A DNA stretch of 64,000 nucleotides from Pseudomonas argentinensis (GCF_001839655.2 NZ_CP056087.1:3286001-3350000), one strand, 5' to 3'; shown: positions 16,362-24,460, counted from the stretch's first letter. Numbers and translations are program-made. Notes: generated by a model not told the origin, from the sequence alone.

Positions 16362-18337
16362 TATTGTTTGCCGGCATCCAGCGCATCAATAACTCTCTGG
16401 ATTTTGTCGACAGATCCGCGCGCCTGAATATACGCGGCATATCCATTGAGCGCTGAATCAACTAGCTCTTTGTACTTGATGACCCGCCCATTGATAGATT
16501 TCAGCATCTGGTCAATCAGTTGTTGCGATTGTAAAGCGCCTTCTTCCTTTAGAGGTTTGCCTAGAACAAATACGACCTCGTAAGGCTCGTCCGAGCGTTT
16601 TCGATCATCCAGACATTTGAGCAAAGCATCTCTATACTTCACCCCTTGCTGAACGAGTTCCAGAACACCCATGGCTCGATCAGCCCGTTTTAGCTCAATA
16701 ATCACGTGGCGCCCTGAAGTCTTGCGGTATTTGATATCAACGCGCCCTTTACGCTCACTATTAGTTAATTTAGCTGATATCTTGCCAAACTCATCATTGA
16801 CGGGCTTTTCGATAATTTCACTACCGGTTGCCCGTTCCCACGAAGGATCCAAAAGCCAGAGGTGATCAAAAAGGTAGTCTTGAAGTACTTTCTCAAGCTC
16901 GTTATTAGTTATCTTTGCCTGAAAGGCTTTAATAACGCTAAGGCGATTGCTTACGATATCCCTGTAAAGAGAGGCCTCAATTGAATCAAGATTGGCGAGC
17001 AATGGGAGCAACGTCTGAGCATCAACAGACATCGCCTCACTCAACTCTTTAGTACTGCCAATCATTTTGGCCCGTTCAAACCCCAAAATGGCGTGCTTCA
17101 ATACAATATTTTCACCATCTTCAGCATCTAAGCTTGAGATTGAACCAATCATTTTTTGTGCATGCTTGCGATGATCAACCGAAAGTCCGTCCAACCACTC
17201 GCGAACAACTGGATTGAAAGTCTGAACCTCATCAGCCCTGTCAATAGCCCTCCACGTGCTCCAGTCCGACTCAATTTTAGCCAATGTGCTTTTTACAAAA
17301 GATACCACTTGACTATATCGGGGATCACCTTCTTGGATCCTCTGTCGATCACTAGTAGCAATATCACGCAAGTCGCTGTCATCAAGAAAGTTAATATCGA
17401 GATGCCCGACTAAATACTTGGTGTAATGACGCCCATCATTAACTTCGTTCAACACGTTCTCTTGAAACAGGCGCCCTCTGGCAAGCACAACAATCACGTT
17501 GATATTGCCGGCGGCAGAATCAAGATCTTTAGGCTTGTTAGCCGTTCCGATCCACCCCTTCACGCTGAGCCCTGAATCCCAGCCATCTAAAGTGCCGGGC
17601 AATTCATGAGTTCTGATCACATAATCCTCAAGCCATGCTGGGGGCTCCCATCCGCCGATTGGCCAAATATATTGGAGCTTTTCAAGATCACCACGATCTT
17701 TGAGAGTTACTTCTTTCTCAAGCCCATTCTTGTGCTTAATTATGATCTTGAAGTCTTCCTGGCCTATTACCGAAAACCTCCGTGCCAATCGCTGAATCAG
17801 GTTTGCTGTACGTATGCGATCTTTATGTAGCTCCCTCAAAACCAATCTAGTGCCGTTCTTTTCCGGACATAGCTCTGTGGATATCGGTTCGGGGTAATAA
17901 GCCCTGTAGCCTGCAGCAGCTTCCCTAATGCCCTTAACTTCCATACGGAAGGCATTCTTTTCGCCATTTATATATGAATAAACCTCAACGACATTAGCAA
18001 TCGAGAAAGGAGCTAGCTTTCCAACGCCCTTACGCCCCATTACTGGGCGTTTTTTAAGCAAGCTTACATCGCCATCTTCTTTTCGCTTTTGGAAGCCCAC
18101 CCATAGAAACTTTTTATTGATAGCATCCAGATCCATCCCAATGCCGTTATCAAGGATATCAATGAACTGTAAGTTCTCTTCGATATCTATTTCGACCCGC
18201 TCAGCGTCGGCATCCCAAGCATTAGCAACCATCTCAGTCAAAACAGCTGGTACGTTGCTATAAAGATTGATCCCGAGATGTTCTAAAACATTCAGATCAA
18301 CAGTTAATTTGTATGGACCTGACGCATTGTCTTGCAT
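16361..18337 (-). CDS. MORC/MutL-like GHKL ATPase with C-terminal PD-(D/E)xK-type nuclease domain
   Basis: 658 residues from the ATG behind AAAGGGATTTAT; a GTG 7 codons upstream is possible. The N-terminal ~190 residues form a GHKL ATPase: LTEMVANAWDADA (E35, N39, D42), DNGIGM (63-68), GRKGVGKLA (101-109). The middle is helical. Near the end GRVDIKYR followed by HVIIELK (D534, E548, K550) fits a PD-(D/E)xK nuclease core. MORC-type ATPases of this kind are described in restriction-modification loci with C5 methylases and Vsr. Strikingly AT-rich compared with the flanking phage genes, suggesting separate acquisition. Likely the restriction/effector component; activity is inferred. Confidence 0.85.
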   Translation of the reverse strand: MQDNASGPYKLTVDLNVLEHLGINLYSNVPAVLTEMVANAWDADAERVEIDIEENLQFIDILDNGIGMDLDAINKKFLWVGFQKRKEDGDVSLLKKRPVMGRKGVGKLAPFSIANVVEVYSYINGEKNAFRMEVKGIREAAAGYRAYYPEPISTELCPEKNGTRLVLRELHKDRIRTANLIQRLARRFSVIGQEDFKIIIKHKNGLEKEVTLKDRGDLEKLQYIWPIGGWEPPAWLEDYVIRTHELPGTLDGWDSGLSVKGWIGTANKPKDLDSAAGNINVIVVLARGRLFQENVLNEVNDGRHYTKYLVGHLDINFLDDSDLRDIATSDRQRIQEGDPRYSQVVSFVKSTLAKIESDWSTWRAIDRADEVQTFNPVVREWLDGLSVDHRKHAQKMIGSISSLDAEDGENIVLKHAILGFERAKMIGSTKELSEAMSVDAQTLLPLLANLDSIEASLYRDIVSNRLSVIKAFQAKITNNELEKVLQDYLFDHLWLLDPSWERATGSEIIEKPVNDEFGKISAKLTNSERKGRVDIKYRKTSGRHVIIELKRADRAMGVLELVQQGVKYRDALLKCLDDRKRSDEPYEVVFVLGKPLKEEGALQSQQLIDQMLKSINGRVIKYKELVDSALNGYAAYIQARGSVDKIQRVIDALDAGKQ

Positions 18338-18371
18338 ATAAATCCCTTTATAGAGCACTAGGGTGGGATAG

Positions 18372-18710
18372 CTATTTATCTTTAGGCTGAGCTGTTGATG
18401 CTAACGCGCTGATCATTTTCCGAGTGTGCTTCTGCTCTTCATCAGATAACTGTCTGAAGCACACCAACAGATCAGCTTCGGCTTCGCTGATCGCATCGGC
18501 GGCCGCGGGTGTGCGCCGGCCTGCTATGACGTAGAGCACGTCTACGCCTTTTTCAGCTATGGCAGCCAGGTACTCAGCATCTGGACTGCGCTCGCCCTTC
18601 TCGTAGTTGAACTGCGATGTCTTGGCCACACCGGCAACAGCCGCGAAATCTGCCTGGTTGAAGCCCAAGCGGACACGCTCTTCCCTCAGCCGATCACCGA
18701 TATTCAACAA
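18372..18710 (-). CDS. Phage CI-like repressor (XRE helix-turn-helix)
   Basis: 112 residues, TTG start behind AAGGGG. The N-terminal HTH (IGDRLREERVRLGFNQADF, then AAVAGVAKTSQFNYEKGERS) is followed by a short C-terminal helix pair (EADLLVCFRQLSDEEQKHTR) rather than a LexA-type peptidase, so induction is probably not by self-cleavage. Divergent from the early promoter and its operator at 18735-18750. The GHKL gene follows after ~34 nt on the same strand, so lysogens should express both. Confidence 0.9.
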   Translation of the reverse strand: MLNIGDRLREERVRLGFNQADFAAVAGVAKTSQFNYEKGERSPDAEYLAAIAEKGVDVLYVIAGRRTPAAADAISEAEADLLVCFRQLSDEEQKHTRKMISALASTAQPKDK

Positions 18711-18727
18711 AACGACCCCTTAAGGCG

Positions 18728-18756
18728 TTGACACTTCAACATTCGTTGAATAATCT
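18728..18756 (+). promoter_or_regulatory. Early lytic promoter (sigma-70)
   Basis: TTGACA, 17-bp spacer, TAATCT. It reads into the Cro-like/CII-like operon; the predicted transcription start near 18763 precedes the ATG at 18794. Confidence 0.85.
18735..18750. promoter_or_regulatory. Repressor operator
   Basis: TTCAACATTCGTTGAA is a perfect dyad (TTCAAC/GTTGAA, 4-bp centre) placed exactly between the -35 and -10 boxes, where bound repressor would block RNA polymerase. The first repressor codons carry an unrelated partial match (TTGTTGAA). Confidence 0.8.
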
Positions 18757-18793
18757 GAGCCTGTCATCACACGAAATCACACGAATCTGCACT

Positions 18794-19006
18794 ATGCCGA
18801 ACGCCTACCCCACTGAGCAAGCGTGCAAAGCAGCGCGCGAGCGGCTGCAAAAGCTTGGACTGACTGCAAAGGAATGGGCCGAGCAGAACGACTTCACGCC
18901 CAGCACCGTCTACGCGGTGCTCAATGGGCAGAAGAAGTGCCTGCGCGGTGTCTCGCACCGGGCCGCTGTACTGCTGGGCATCAAGGCCGGTGAGGTGGAA
19001 CAGTAA
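18794..19006 (+). CDS. Cro-like phage DNA-binding protein
   Basis: 70 residues from MPNAYPTEQACKAARERLQK; the ORF can be extended upstream only through the promoter itself, so this start is preferred. A compact helix-turn-helix is visible: GLTAKEWAEQNDFTPSTVYA, then VLNGQKKCLRGVSHRAAVLL. First gene of the early operon opposite the repressor, the position of cro/cox regulators. Its stop overlaps the next start (TAATG). Confidence 0.85.
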   Translation: MPNAYPTEQACKAARERLQKLGLTAKEWAEQNDFTPSTVYAVLNGQKKCLRGVSHRAAVLLGIKAGEVEQ

Positions 19007-19509
19007 TGGCTACCACCCCGAGCAAAAACCAGAAGCGCCCCGCTCCCGTTCTAGAAACACGCCGCCAGGTCATGAGCGCGGTAATCGCCGCGTTCCCGGG
19101 CGGCCGTGAGTCCGCCGCTGCCCGCCTGGGCCTGCCCCTCAAGAAGCTGGACAACCACCTGTACGAGAACGCCGGCAGCCAGCCGCTGACCGACGCCCAG
19201 GTGCTCCAGCTCGAGCAGCAGGCCGGCACCGCTCACCTGCCGGATTACATCTGCCACCTCTACGGCGGTGTGTTCGTGCCCATGCCCGAGCAGGGCGAGC
19301 TGGACAACCTGGACCTTTACGCCCGAGGCCTGAGCACCAGCCAGCTGCGCGGCATGGTCGACCAGCTGATCGCCAAATCCCTGGACGACGGCGTTATCTG
19401 CGAAGCCGAGGTGCAAGCCATCCTCGCCGCCCACCGCCAACACATCGCCGCACGCCATAGCGAAGTCACCGCCGTGATCGTGCTGCACAGCAAAGGAAGC
19501 CAACCATGA
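19006..19509 (+). CDS. CII/YmfL-type phage regulatory protein
   Basis: 167 residues. The N-terminal half, ETRRQVMSAVIAAFPGGRES with AAARLGLPLKKLDNHLYENA, and LTDAQVLQLEQQAGTAHLPD match the phage CII (CP76/YmfL) family found second in the early operons of P2-like and lambdoid prophages. The C-terminal part is helical. Coupled to its neighbours by TAATG upstream and ATGA downstream overlaps. Role inferred: control of the lysis/lysogeny decision or early transcription. Confidence 0.8.
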   Translation: MATTPSKNQKRPAPVLETRRQVMSAVIAAFPGGRESAAARLGLPLKKLDNHLYENAGSQPLTDAQVLQLEQQAGTAHLPDYICHLYGGVFVPMPEQGELDNLDLYARGLSTSQLRGMVDQLIAKSLDDGVICEAEVQAILAAHRQHIAARHSEVTAVIVLHSKGSQP

Positions 19510-19802
19510 CCGTGCAACCGCGCAGCCCTGACGCCCCAGCTGACACCTACACCGTGCTCAAGAGCAACAAGCGCGGGGACAGGATTGAAATGGACATCCC
19601 GAGTGATGCCATCCGCTCACCGCTTGAAACCGAGGCGGGCTTTCACCATCGCGTAGCAGTAGCCAGGCGGGTCACCGCTGCGGAATGTCGTACTCCATCT
19701 GCCTGCTGTCATCGCGGAACAGTTCGATCACCAGAGGCTGCGCCAGCTTGTACAGATCCAGGAGTGTGTAGTCCTTGCCGGGCACACCGCCTGCAGCAAT
19801 GA
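19506..19802 (+). CDS. Hypothetical phage protein, 3' part doubtful
   Basis: ATGA overlap with the previous gene and an AAAGGAAGCC ribosome binding site support the start. The first ~57 residues (MTVQPRSPDAPADTYTVLKS, then NKRGDRIEMDIP) read like a real protein. From about 19672 the frame runs antisense to a well-supported minus-strand gene and becomes Cys/Pro/Arg-rich, so the true end may have been lost by deletion or rearrangement. Function unknown. Confidence 0.4.
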   Translation: MTVQPRSPDAPADTYTVLKSNKRGDRIEMDIPSDAIRSPLETEAGFHHRVAVARRVTAAECRTPSACCHRGTVRSPEAAPACTDPGVCSPCRAHRLQQ

Positions 19803-19896
19803 GCGACTGCTCGACGTTGTAGGCCATGGCCAGGTACTCGTCGATCAGAGCACCACGGGCAAATACATCCAGTTCTTTAATCAGCGGTTTGGTCAT
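19672..19896 (-). CDS. Hypothetical phage protein, 74 aa
   Basis: Acidic, well-formed protein (MTKPLIKELDVFARGALIDE, then YLAMAYNVEQSLIAAGG) with AAGGAATTCAC directly before the ATG. No recognised domain. It is the only minus-strand gene inside the early + strand operon and overlaps the 3' end of the 19506 frame by ~130 nt. Confidence 0.65.
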   Translation of the reverse strand: MTKPLIKELDVFARGALIDEYLAMAYNVEQSLIAAGGVPGKDYTLLDLYKLAQPLVIELFRDDSRQMEYDIPQR

Positions 19897-20068
19897 GTGA
19901 ATTCCTTATCTGCGTTTGAAGGGCGCACATGAATATCACAGGCCGGCGCGAGCGGTAACCGCTTGACCCTGGGGAAACCAGGGCAGGCAACAGGACACGA
20001 ATCAGGCGCTGGATGCGTCGCCATTGAACCGGCCCAGCCGGTGCCGCGACTAGCGGCGGGGAGACAGC

Positions 20069-20362
20069 TTGAGTACGTACAAACTGGTATGCCCGGCATG
20101 CCACGGGAGCATGCGCATCCGAACCAGCGTGGGGCAAACACCTTGCTTCCGCTCCACGTATTACCAGTGCCAGAACGTGGCCTGCGGCGCAACGTTCAGC
20201 GGCTCGGTAACGATCGATTACCAGCTCAGCCCGTCCGGCCTTGAACAGCCGCTGATGGTGCTGCCGGTCGCCCCGGCGGTGGAGCGCATGAAGGCCCTGC
20301 GCGACAACGCCAAGGCCACCAACCAGATGGACCTGCTTGCAGCACTGGAGGAAGCGGTATGA
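20069..20362 (+). CDS. Ogr/Delta-type zinc-finger late-transcription activator
   Basis: 97 residues, TTG start. The zinc-finger pattern CPACHGSMRIRTS, then YYQCQNVACGATFSG matches Ogr/Delta activators (C-x2-C ... C-x4-C, with the conserved MRIRTS and CGATF). The C-terminal extension (VERMKALRDNAKATNQMDLL) is longer than in P2 Ogr. These proteins bind RNA polymerase alpha and switch on late promoters. Here it lies in the early region rather than next to gpD. ATGA overlap with the following gene. Confidence 0.88.
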   Translation: MSTYKLVCPACHGSMRIRTSVGQTPCFRSTYYQCQNVACGATFSGSVTIDYQLSPSGLEQPLMVLPVAPAVERMKALRDNAKATNQMDLLAALEEAV

Positions 20363-20571
20363 CCCAGCTCGAACACGTCGACGCCACCGACTACCGCACC
20401 CGCATGCAGGGCTGCGCCCAGGCCTTTATCGAGCAGCACCAGGCCGAGCACCTGAGCGGCGACCCGCAGTTGTTCGAGCGCACCTGCCTGCACCTGGTGC
20501 ATGCCCTGGAGGTGCCCTTGTTCCTGGCACCGCGCCTGGCGCACCTGGCACTGAGCCAACACACCCGATAA
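20359..20571 (+). CDS. Hypothetical phage protein, 70 aa
   Basis: MTQLEHVDATDYRTRMQGCA leads into an all-helical prediction ending LFLAPRLAHLALSQ. No domain recognised. Coupled to the Ogr-like gene by an ATGA overlap, so it belongs to the same operon. Confidence 0.65.
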   Translation: MTQLEHVDATDYRTRMQGCAQAFIEQHQAEHLSGDPQLFERTCLHLVHALEVPLFLAPRLAHLALSQHTR

Positions 20572-20628
20572 CCCCGTTTTCACCCAGCCCACGCCGTGGG
20601 TTTGGGCAAGTTGCGCCCGGAGCACGCC

Positions 20629-20859
20629 ATGCACGTACACATCGAGCTGACCCAACCCATCGCCGAGGCCTGGCTGCAGCGCCTGCGTAGCGAGCTGCGT
20701 GAGGGCTTCCAGCAGCACTGGTATGACGATCGCTACCGCGACGTGCCTGCCGGCCTGCGTAGCGCGCGCATCCTGCAGGACTACCCCGCCCTCGCCGGCC
20801 ACAAGCAAACCATCGGCGTGCTGCAGCTTGCGCTGAGCCAAGTGGAGAAACGCGCGTGA
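20629..20859 (+). CDS. Hypothetical phage protein, 76 aa
   Basis: Start chosen at MHVHIELTQPIAEAWLQRLR, behind CCCGGAGC. Contains REGFQQHWYDDRYRDVPAGL and ends QLALSQVEKRA. No domain recognised. Its stop overlaps the GTG start of the primase gene (GTGA), implying coupled translation with replication. Confidence 0.65.
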   Translation: MHVHIELTQPIAEAWLQRLRSELREGFQQHWYDDRYRDVPAGLRSARILQDYPALAGHKQTIGVLQLALSQVEKRA

Positions 20860-23576
20860 AGGCGATGGACAACGCTGTACGCGCCGAGGTGCTGCGCCGG
20901 CTGGAAACCGAATACAACCTGCAGCCGGCGAAAGGCACCAAGTACCTGCGCAAGGGCGTGTGCCCAAGCTGCGGCAAGCGGGAGCTGTATTCACGCAGCG
21001 ACGAGCCGTGGTTCATCAAGTGCGGCCGCGAGAGCAAGTGCGGCGAGCAGTGGCACATCAAGGAGCTGTACGAGGATCTGTTCGACGACTGGAGCACCCG
21101 TGCGCCGGCCACCGATGCCGCGCCCAACGCCTCGGCCGACAGCTACCTGCAGTTCGCCCGCGGCTTCGACCTCGCACTGATCAAGGGCTGGTACACCCAG
21201 GAGAATTTCTGGAGCCGCGATGCCAACGCCGGCAGCGCAACGGTGCGTTTTGCCCTGGAGCACGGCGGCTACTGGGAACGGCTGATCGACCGCCCGCACC
21301 GCTTCGGCAAGCAAAAGGCGCGCTTCGCCCCAGGCAAGTCGCCCAAGGGCTACTGGTGGTGCCCGCCGAGCGTGGATCTGTTCACGGTGAAGGAGCTGTG
21401 GATCGTCGAGGGCATCTTCGACGCCATCGCCCTCACCCACCATGGCATCGCTGCCGTATCGGCCATGAGTTCGGGCGCCTTCCCGGCCGAGGCGCTCAAG
21501 GCGCTGGCCCGCAACCGCGGCGGCAAGCTGCCAACGCTGGTGTGGGCGCTGGACAACGAGCCCGGCGCACGCCGCTACATCCGCAAGCACGCTGCCATGG
21601 CCCGCGAGCTGGGTTACAGCTGCAACGCGGCGCAGATCCCGCAGCGTGACCGCAAGGTGGACTGGAACGACCTGCACCAGCGCTGGCAATTCATCGACAA
21701 CGCCGAGCAGCGTGCGGACCGCTTCCACCGCGATATCGAGGAGGCCCTTTACCACGGCTCCCTGCTGCTGGCCGAAACCGCCGCCGAGAAAGGCGTGCTC
21801 ATGTACGAATGGCGTGAGCGCTACGAATTTCACTTCGCCTTCGAGAACCGCCTGTACTGGTTCAAGATGGACCTGGAGAAATTCAACAAGGCCATGCAGC
21901 AGCTGGAGGGCTCGGACCGCCACGAGGACCAGCTGCTCAACGACAAGCAGCGCCGCGAGAAGGCGCTGCGCCAGTGCGGCGGCGTGGTGGAAATCGCCAA
22001 CTGCTACCCCGAGGCGCTGTATTTCCAGCGCAACGAGGTCACGGACGAATCCTGGTACTACTTCCGCGTCGATTTCCCGCACGACGAACCCACCGTGCGC
22101 AACACCTTCACCGGCGGCCAGGTGGCGGCCGCCAGCGAGTTCAAGAAGCGCCTGCTGGGCATGGCCGCCGGCGCGGTGTTCACCGGCAGCGGCGCCCAGC
22201 TCGACAAGATCATGCGCGACCAGCTGTTCGGCCTGAAAACCGTGCAGACCATCGATTACGTGGGCTACAGCAAGGAACATGGCTGCTACGTGTTTGGCGA
22301 CCTGGCCGTGCGCAGCGGCCAGGTGGAGCGGGTGAATGCCGAGGATTACTTCGAGTTCAAGAAGCTGCGCCTGAAAACGCTGCAGAAGTCGATCCGCATG
22401 GAGATCAACGGCGACGCCCACGACTACCGCACCGAGTGGCTCGACTGGCTGTGGCTGTGCTTTGGCGCCCAGGGCCTGGTTGCGCTGACCTACTGGTTCG
22501 GCTCGCTGTTCGCTGAGCAGATCCGCGCGGAGTTTCAGTCCTTCCCGTTCCTGGAGGTGACCGGCGAGGCCGGCGCGGGCAAGTCCACGCTGCTGATGTT
22601 CCTCTGGAAGCTGCTCGGCCGGCAGGACGAAGAAGGCGACGACCCGCTCAAGATGACCAAAGCCGGCCTGCGCCGCTGGCTGAGCCAAACGGCCAACATG
22701 CCGGTGGTGGTGCTCGAGGCGGACCGCAGCGACCCGGAGGGTGGCCAGGGCAAAGCCTTCGACTTCGACCAGTTCAAGCCGCTGTTTAACGGGCGCGGGC
22801 TGGGCCTGACCGGTGTGAAGAACGGCGGCAACGACACCAACGCGCCGCCCTTCCGCGCCTCCCTGGTGTTCAGCCAGAACGCCACGGTGGCTGCGTCCGA
22901 GGCGATCCTCACGCGCATCGTGAAGCTGCACTTCATGCGGCCCACCGTCACCAGTGCCAGCCGCGCCGCGGCGGACAACCTCAACCACCTGCAGGCCAGC
23001 GACGTGAGCCACTTCCTGCTGCTGGCCACCAAGGCCGAGCAGAAGGTGCTGGAGGTATTCCGCGAGCAGGTGAAGGTGCACGAGCAGACGCTGCGCGCCA
23101 TGCGCGAGATCCGTGTGGAGCGAATCATCAAGAACCACGCACAGATGCTCGCCCTGCTCGATGCCCTGCGCCTGGTGGTGCCCATCACCGACGAGCAGCT
23201 ACGCACCACCCGCGAAGAACTGCTGGTCATGGCGCTGGACCGCCAGGGCGCCATCAACGCCGACCCGGACGAAGTGCGCACCTTCTGGGACGTGTACGAC
23301 TACCTACAGTCGCTCAGCGATGACCCGGTGGTGAACCACAGCAAGAAGCCGGACGTGATCGCCATCAACCTCAACGAATTCGCCGAGCGCGCCGCCGAGC
23401 ACAAACAGAAGCTGGCCGACGTGGCCACCCTGCGCACCCTGCTCAAGCTCAGCCGCTCACGCCCCTGCCTCGACCCTAACCGCGCCGTCGACAGCGCCGT
23501 ACGCGCCGCTTTCAACAGCCGTAACCCCATGTCCCCACGCCCCTGCACCGTGAAGTGCTGGGTCTTCAAGGCATAA
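20856..23576 (+). CDS. Phage Toprim primase-helicase
   Basis: 906 residues, GTG start. Zinc finger C36-x2-C39...C56-x5-C62 (CPSCGKRELY and KCGRESKC), a Toprim domain around residues 182-260 (LWIVEGIFDAIAL, then LVWALDNEPGARRY), and a C-terminal P-loop ATPase with Walker A GEAGAGKSTLL (~570-580). This is the alpha-type primase-helicase that starts replication in phiCTX-like and other Pseudomonas prophages; P2 uses a rolling-circle gpA instead. The ATPase part is duplicated in the next gene. Confidence 0.92.
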   Translation: MKAMDNAVRAEVLRRLETEYNLQPAKGTKYLRKGVCPSCGKRELYSRSDEPWFIKCGRESKCGEQWHIKELYEDLFDDWSTRAPATDAAPNASADSYLQFARGFDLALIKGWYTQENFWSRDANAGSATVRFALEHGGYWERLIDRPHRFGKQKARFAPGKSPKGYWWCPPSVDLFTVKELWIVEGIFDAIALTHHGIAAVSAMSSGAFPAEALKALARNRGGKLPTLVWALDNEPGARRYIRKHAAMARELGYSCNAAQIPQRDRKVDWNDLHQRWQFIDNAEQRADRFHRDIEEALYHGSLLLAETAAEKGVLMYEWRERYEFHFAFENRLYWFKMDLEKFNKAMQQLEGSDRHEDQLLNDKQRREKALRQCGGVVEIANCYPEALYFQRNEVTDESWYYFRVDFPHDEPTVRNTFTGGQVAAASEFKKRLLGMAAGAVFTGSGAQLDKIMRDQLFGLKTVQTIDYVGYSKEHGCYVFGDLAVRSGQVERVNAEDYFEFKKLRLKTLQKSIRMEINGDAHDYRTEWLDWLWLCFGAQGLVALTYWFGSLFAEQIRAEFQSFPFLEVTGEAGAGKSTLLMFLWKLLGRQDEEGDDPLKMTKAGLRRWLSQTANMPVVVLEADRSDPEGGQGKAFDFDQFKPLFNGRGLGLTGVKNGGNDTNAPPFRASLVFSQNATVAASEAILTRIVKLHFMRPTVTSASRAAADNLNHLQASDVSHFLLLATKAEQKVLEVFREQVKVHEQTLRAMREIRVERIIKNHAQMLALLDALRLVVPITDEQLRTTREELLVMALDRQGAINADPDEVRTFWDVYDYLQSLSDDPVVNHSKKPDVIAINLNEFAERAAEHKQKLADVATLRTLLKLSRSRPCLDPNRAVDSAVRAAFNSRNPMSPRPCTVKCWVFKA

Positions 23577-23581
23577 CCCCC

Positions 23582-23605
23582 GCCCAGGCGCTGCAACGCC
23601 CAGGC
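23582..23605 (+). promoter_or_regulatory. 5' leader hairpin with CTGCAA loop, copy 1
   Basis: GCC-CA-GGCG, loop CTGCAA, CGCC-CA-GGC: a stem with a symmetric 2x2 internal loop. It is followed 12 nt later by AAAGGAGAAGCACC ATG. The loop and the ribosome binding site are the same as at 24588 and 25011 while the stem differs. Confidence 0.75.
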
Positions 23606-23629
23606 ACTCAACCCCAAAGGAGAAGCACC

Positions 23630-24457
23630 ATGCAAAACCAACAAACCCCGCAATGGCTGGAGCTGTTCACCACCGCATTCGGCGCCAAGGGCCTCGTCGC
23701 CCTGGCCTGGTGGGCCGGCGCCTACCACGCCGAGCGTATTCGTAACCTGCAGGGCACCTATCCCATCCTGCACCTGCAGGGCGGCGCTGGTTGTGGCAAG
23801 TCCACCCTAGTCAGCAACCTGTGGCGGCTGTCCGGCGAGCCGGCAGACACCATCTTCCAGGCCAACGCGACCTTTGCCGCACTGATCAGCAACCTGGCCA
23901 AGGCGGTCAACCGCCCTGTCGTCGTCGACGAGTCCGAGCGTGCAGCCCCGGCATACGAGCCACCATTCGCCGCCTGCTATGAGGCGGGTACCGTGCTGCG
24001 CAGGTGGGCGGTCATGGGCGAACCAGAATTGAGGGAAGTCACCTTCCGGGGCGCGCTGGCCGTGGTCGGCGGCAACAGCCCGGTGCTTCGCTCGCGCTCC
24101 GTCGCGCTGGATCTGGATAGCTCGGCACGCACCGCTGACAACCAGGCCGCGGTAGAGGCGCTGTACGCGCTGCACATCAGCGACCTTACCGAGTTCCTGA
24201 CCAAGGTGCAGCAGTACCAGGACATGGCCGTCTTCTGCATGGGCAAGGCCGAAGCCCTGGCCTTCGAGCTGGCCGACCAGGTGAACGCGCAGCTCACCAT
24301 CCGCGACGCCCGCAACCACGCCCAGCTGATCGCCCTGCTCGACTTCCTCGACACCCTGTTCCACGTCCCCGCCGCCGCCCTCGAATCCGCTAAGGCCGAG
24401 GTGCGCCGCATGGCCTGGCACACCGTCGGCCGCACCCGCGGCCCGATCGAGGACTGA
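23630..24457 (+). CDS. Stand-alone P-loop ATPase, paralogue of the primase helicase domain
   Basis: 275 residues starting at MQNQQTPQWLELFTTAFGAK behind AAAGGAG. Walker A GGAGCGKSTLV (51-61) and a Walker B-like VVVDESE (~102). FGAKGLVALAWWAGAYHAER aligns with FGAQGLVALTYWFGSLFAEQ in the upstream primase, and the following P-loop and LW(R/K)L also match. It therefore looks like a duplicated, separated helicase/ATPase domain. It may assist or modulate the replicative helicase; untested. Confidence 0.8.
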   Translation: MQNQQTPQWLELFTTAFGAKGLVALAWWAGAYHAERIRNLQGTYPILHLQGGAGCGKSTLVSNLWRLSGEPADTIFQANATFAALISNLAKAVNRPVVVDESERAAPAYEPPFAACYEAGTVLRRWAVMGEPELREVTFRGALAVVGGNSPVLRSRSVALDLDSSARTADNQAAVEALYALHISDLTEFLTKVQQYQDMAVFCMGKAEALAFELADQVNAQLTIRDARNHAQLIALLDFLDTLFHVPAAALESAKAEVRRMAWHTVGRTRGPIED

Positions 24458-24460
24458 GCC

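Noticed and set aside
18728..18793. Upstream start of the Cro-like gene at the TTG at 18728
   Set aside because: That TTG is part of the -35 box TTGACA, so it would not be transcribed; the ATG at 18794 follows the predicted start site.
20991..23138. 715-aa minus-strand ORF opposite the primase
   Set aside because: Leu/Val/Ala/His-rich antisense reading of a well-supported Toprim primase-helicase.
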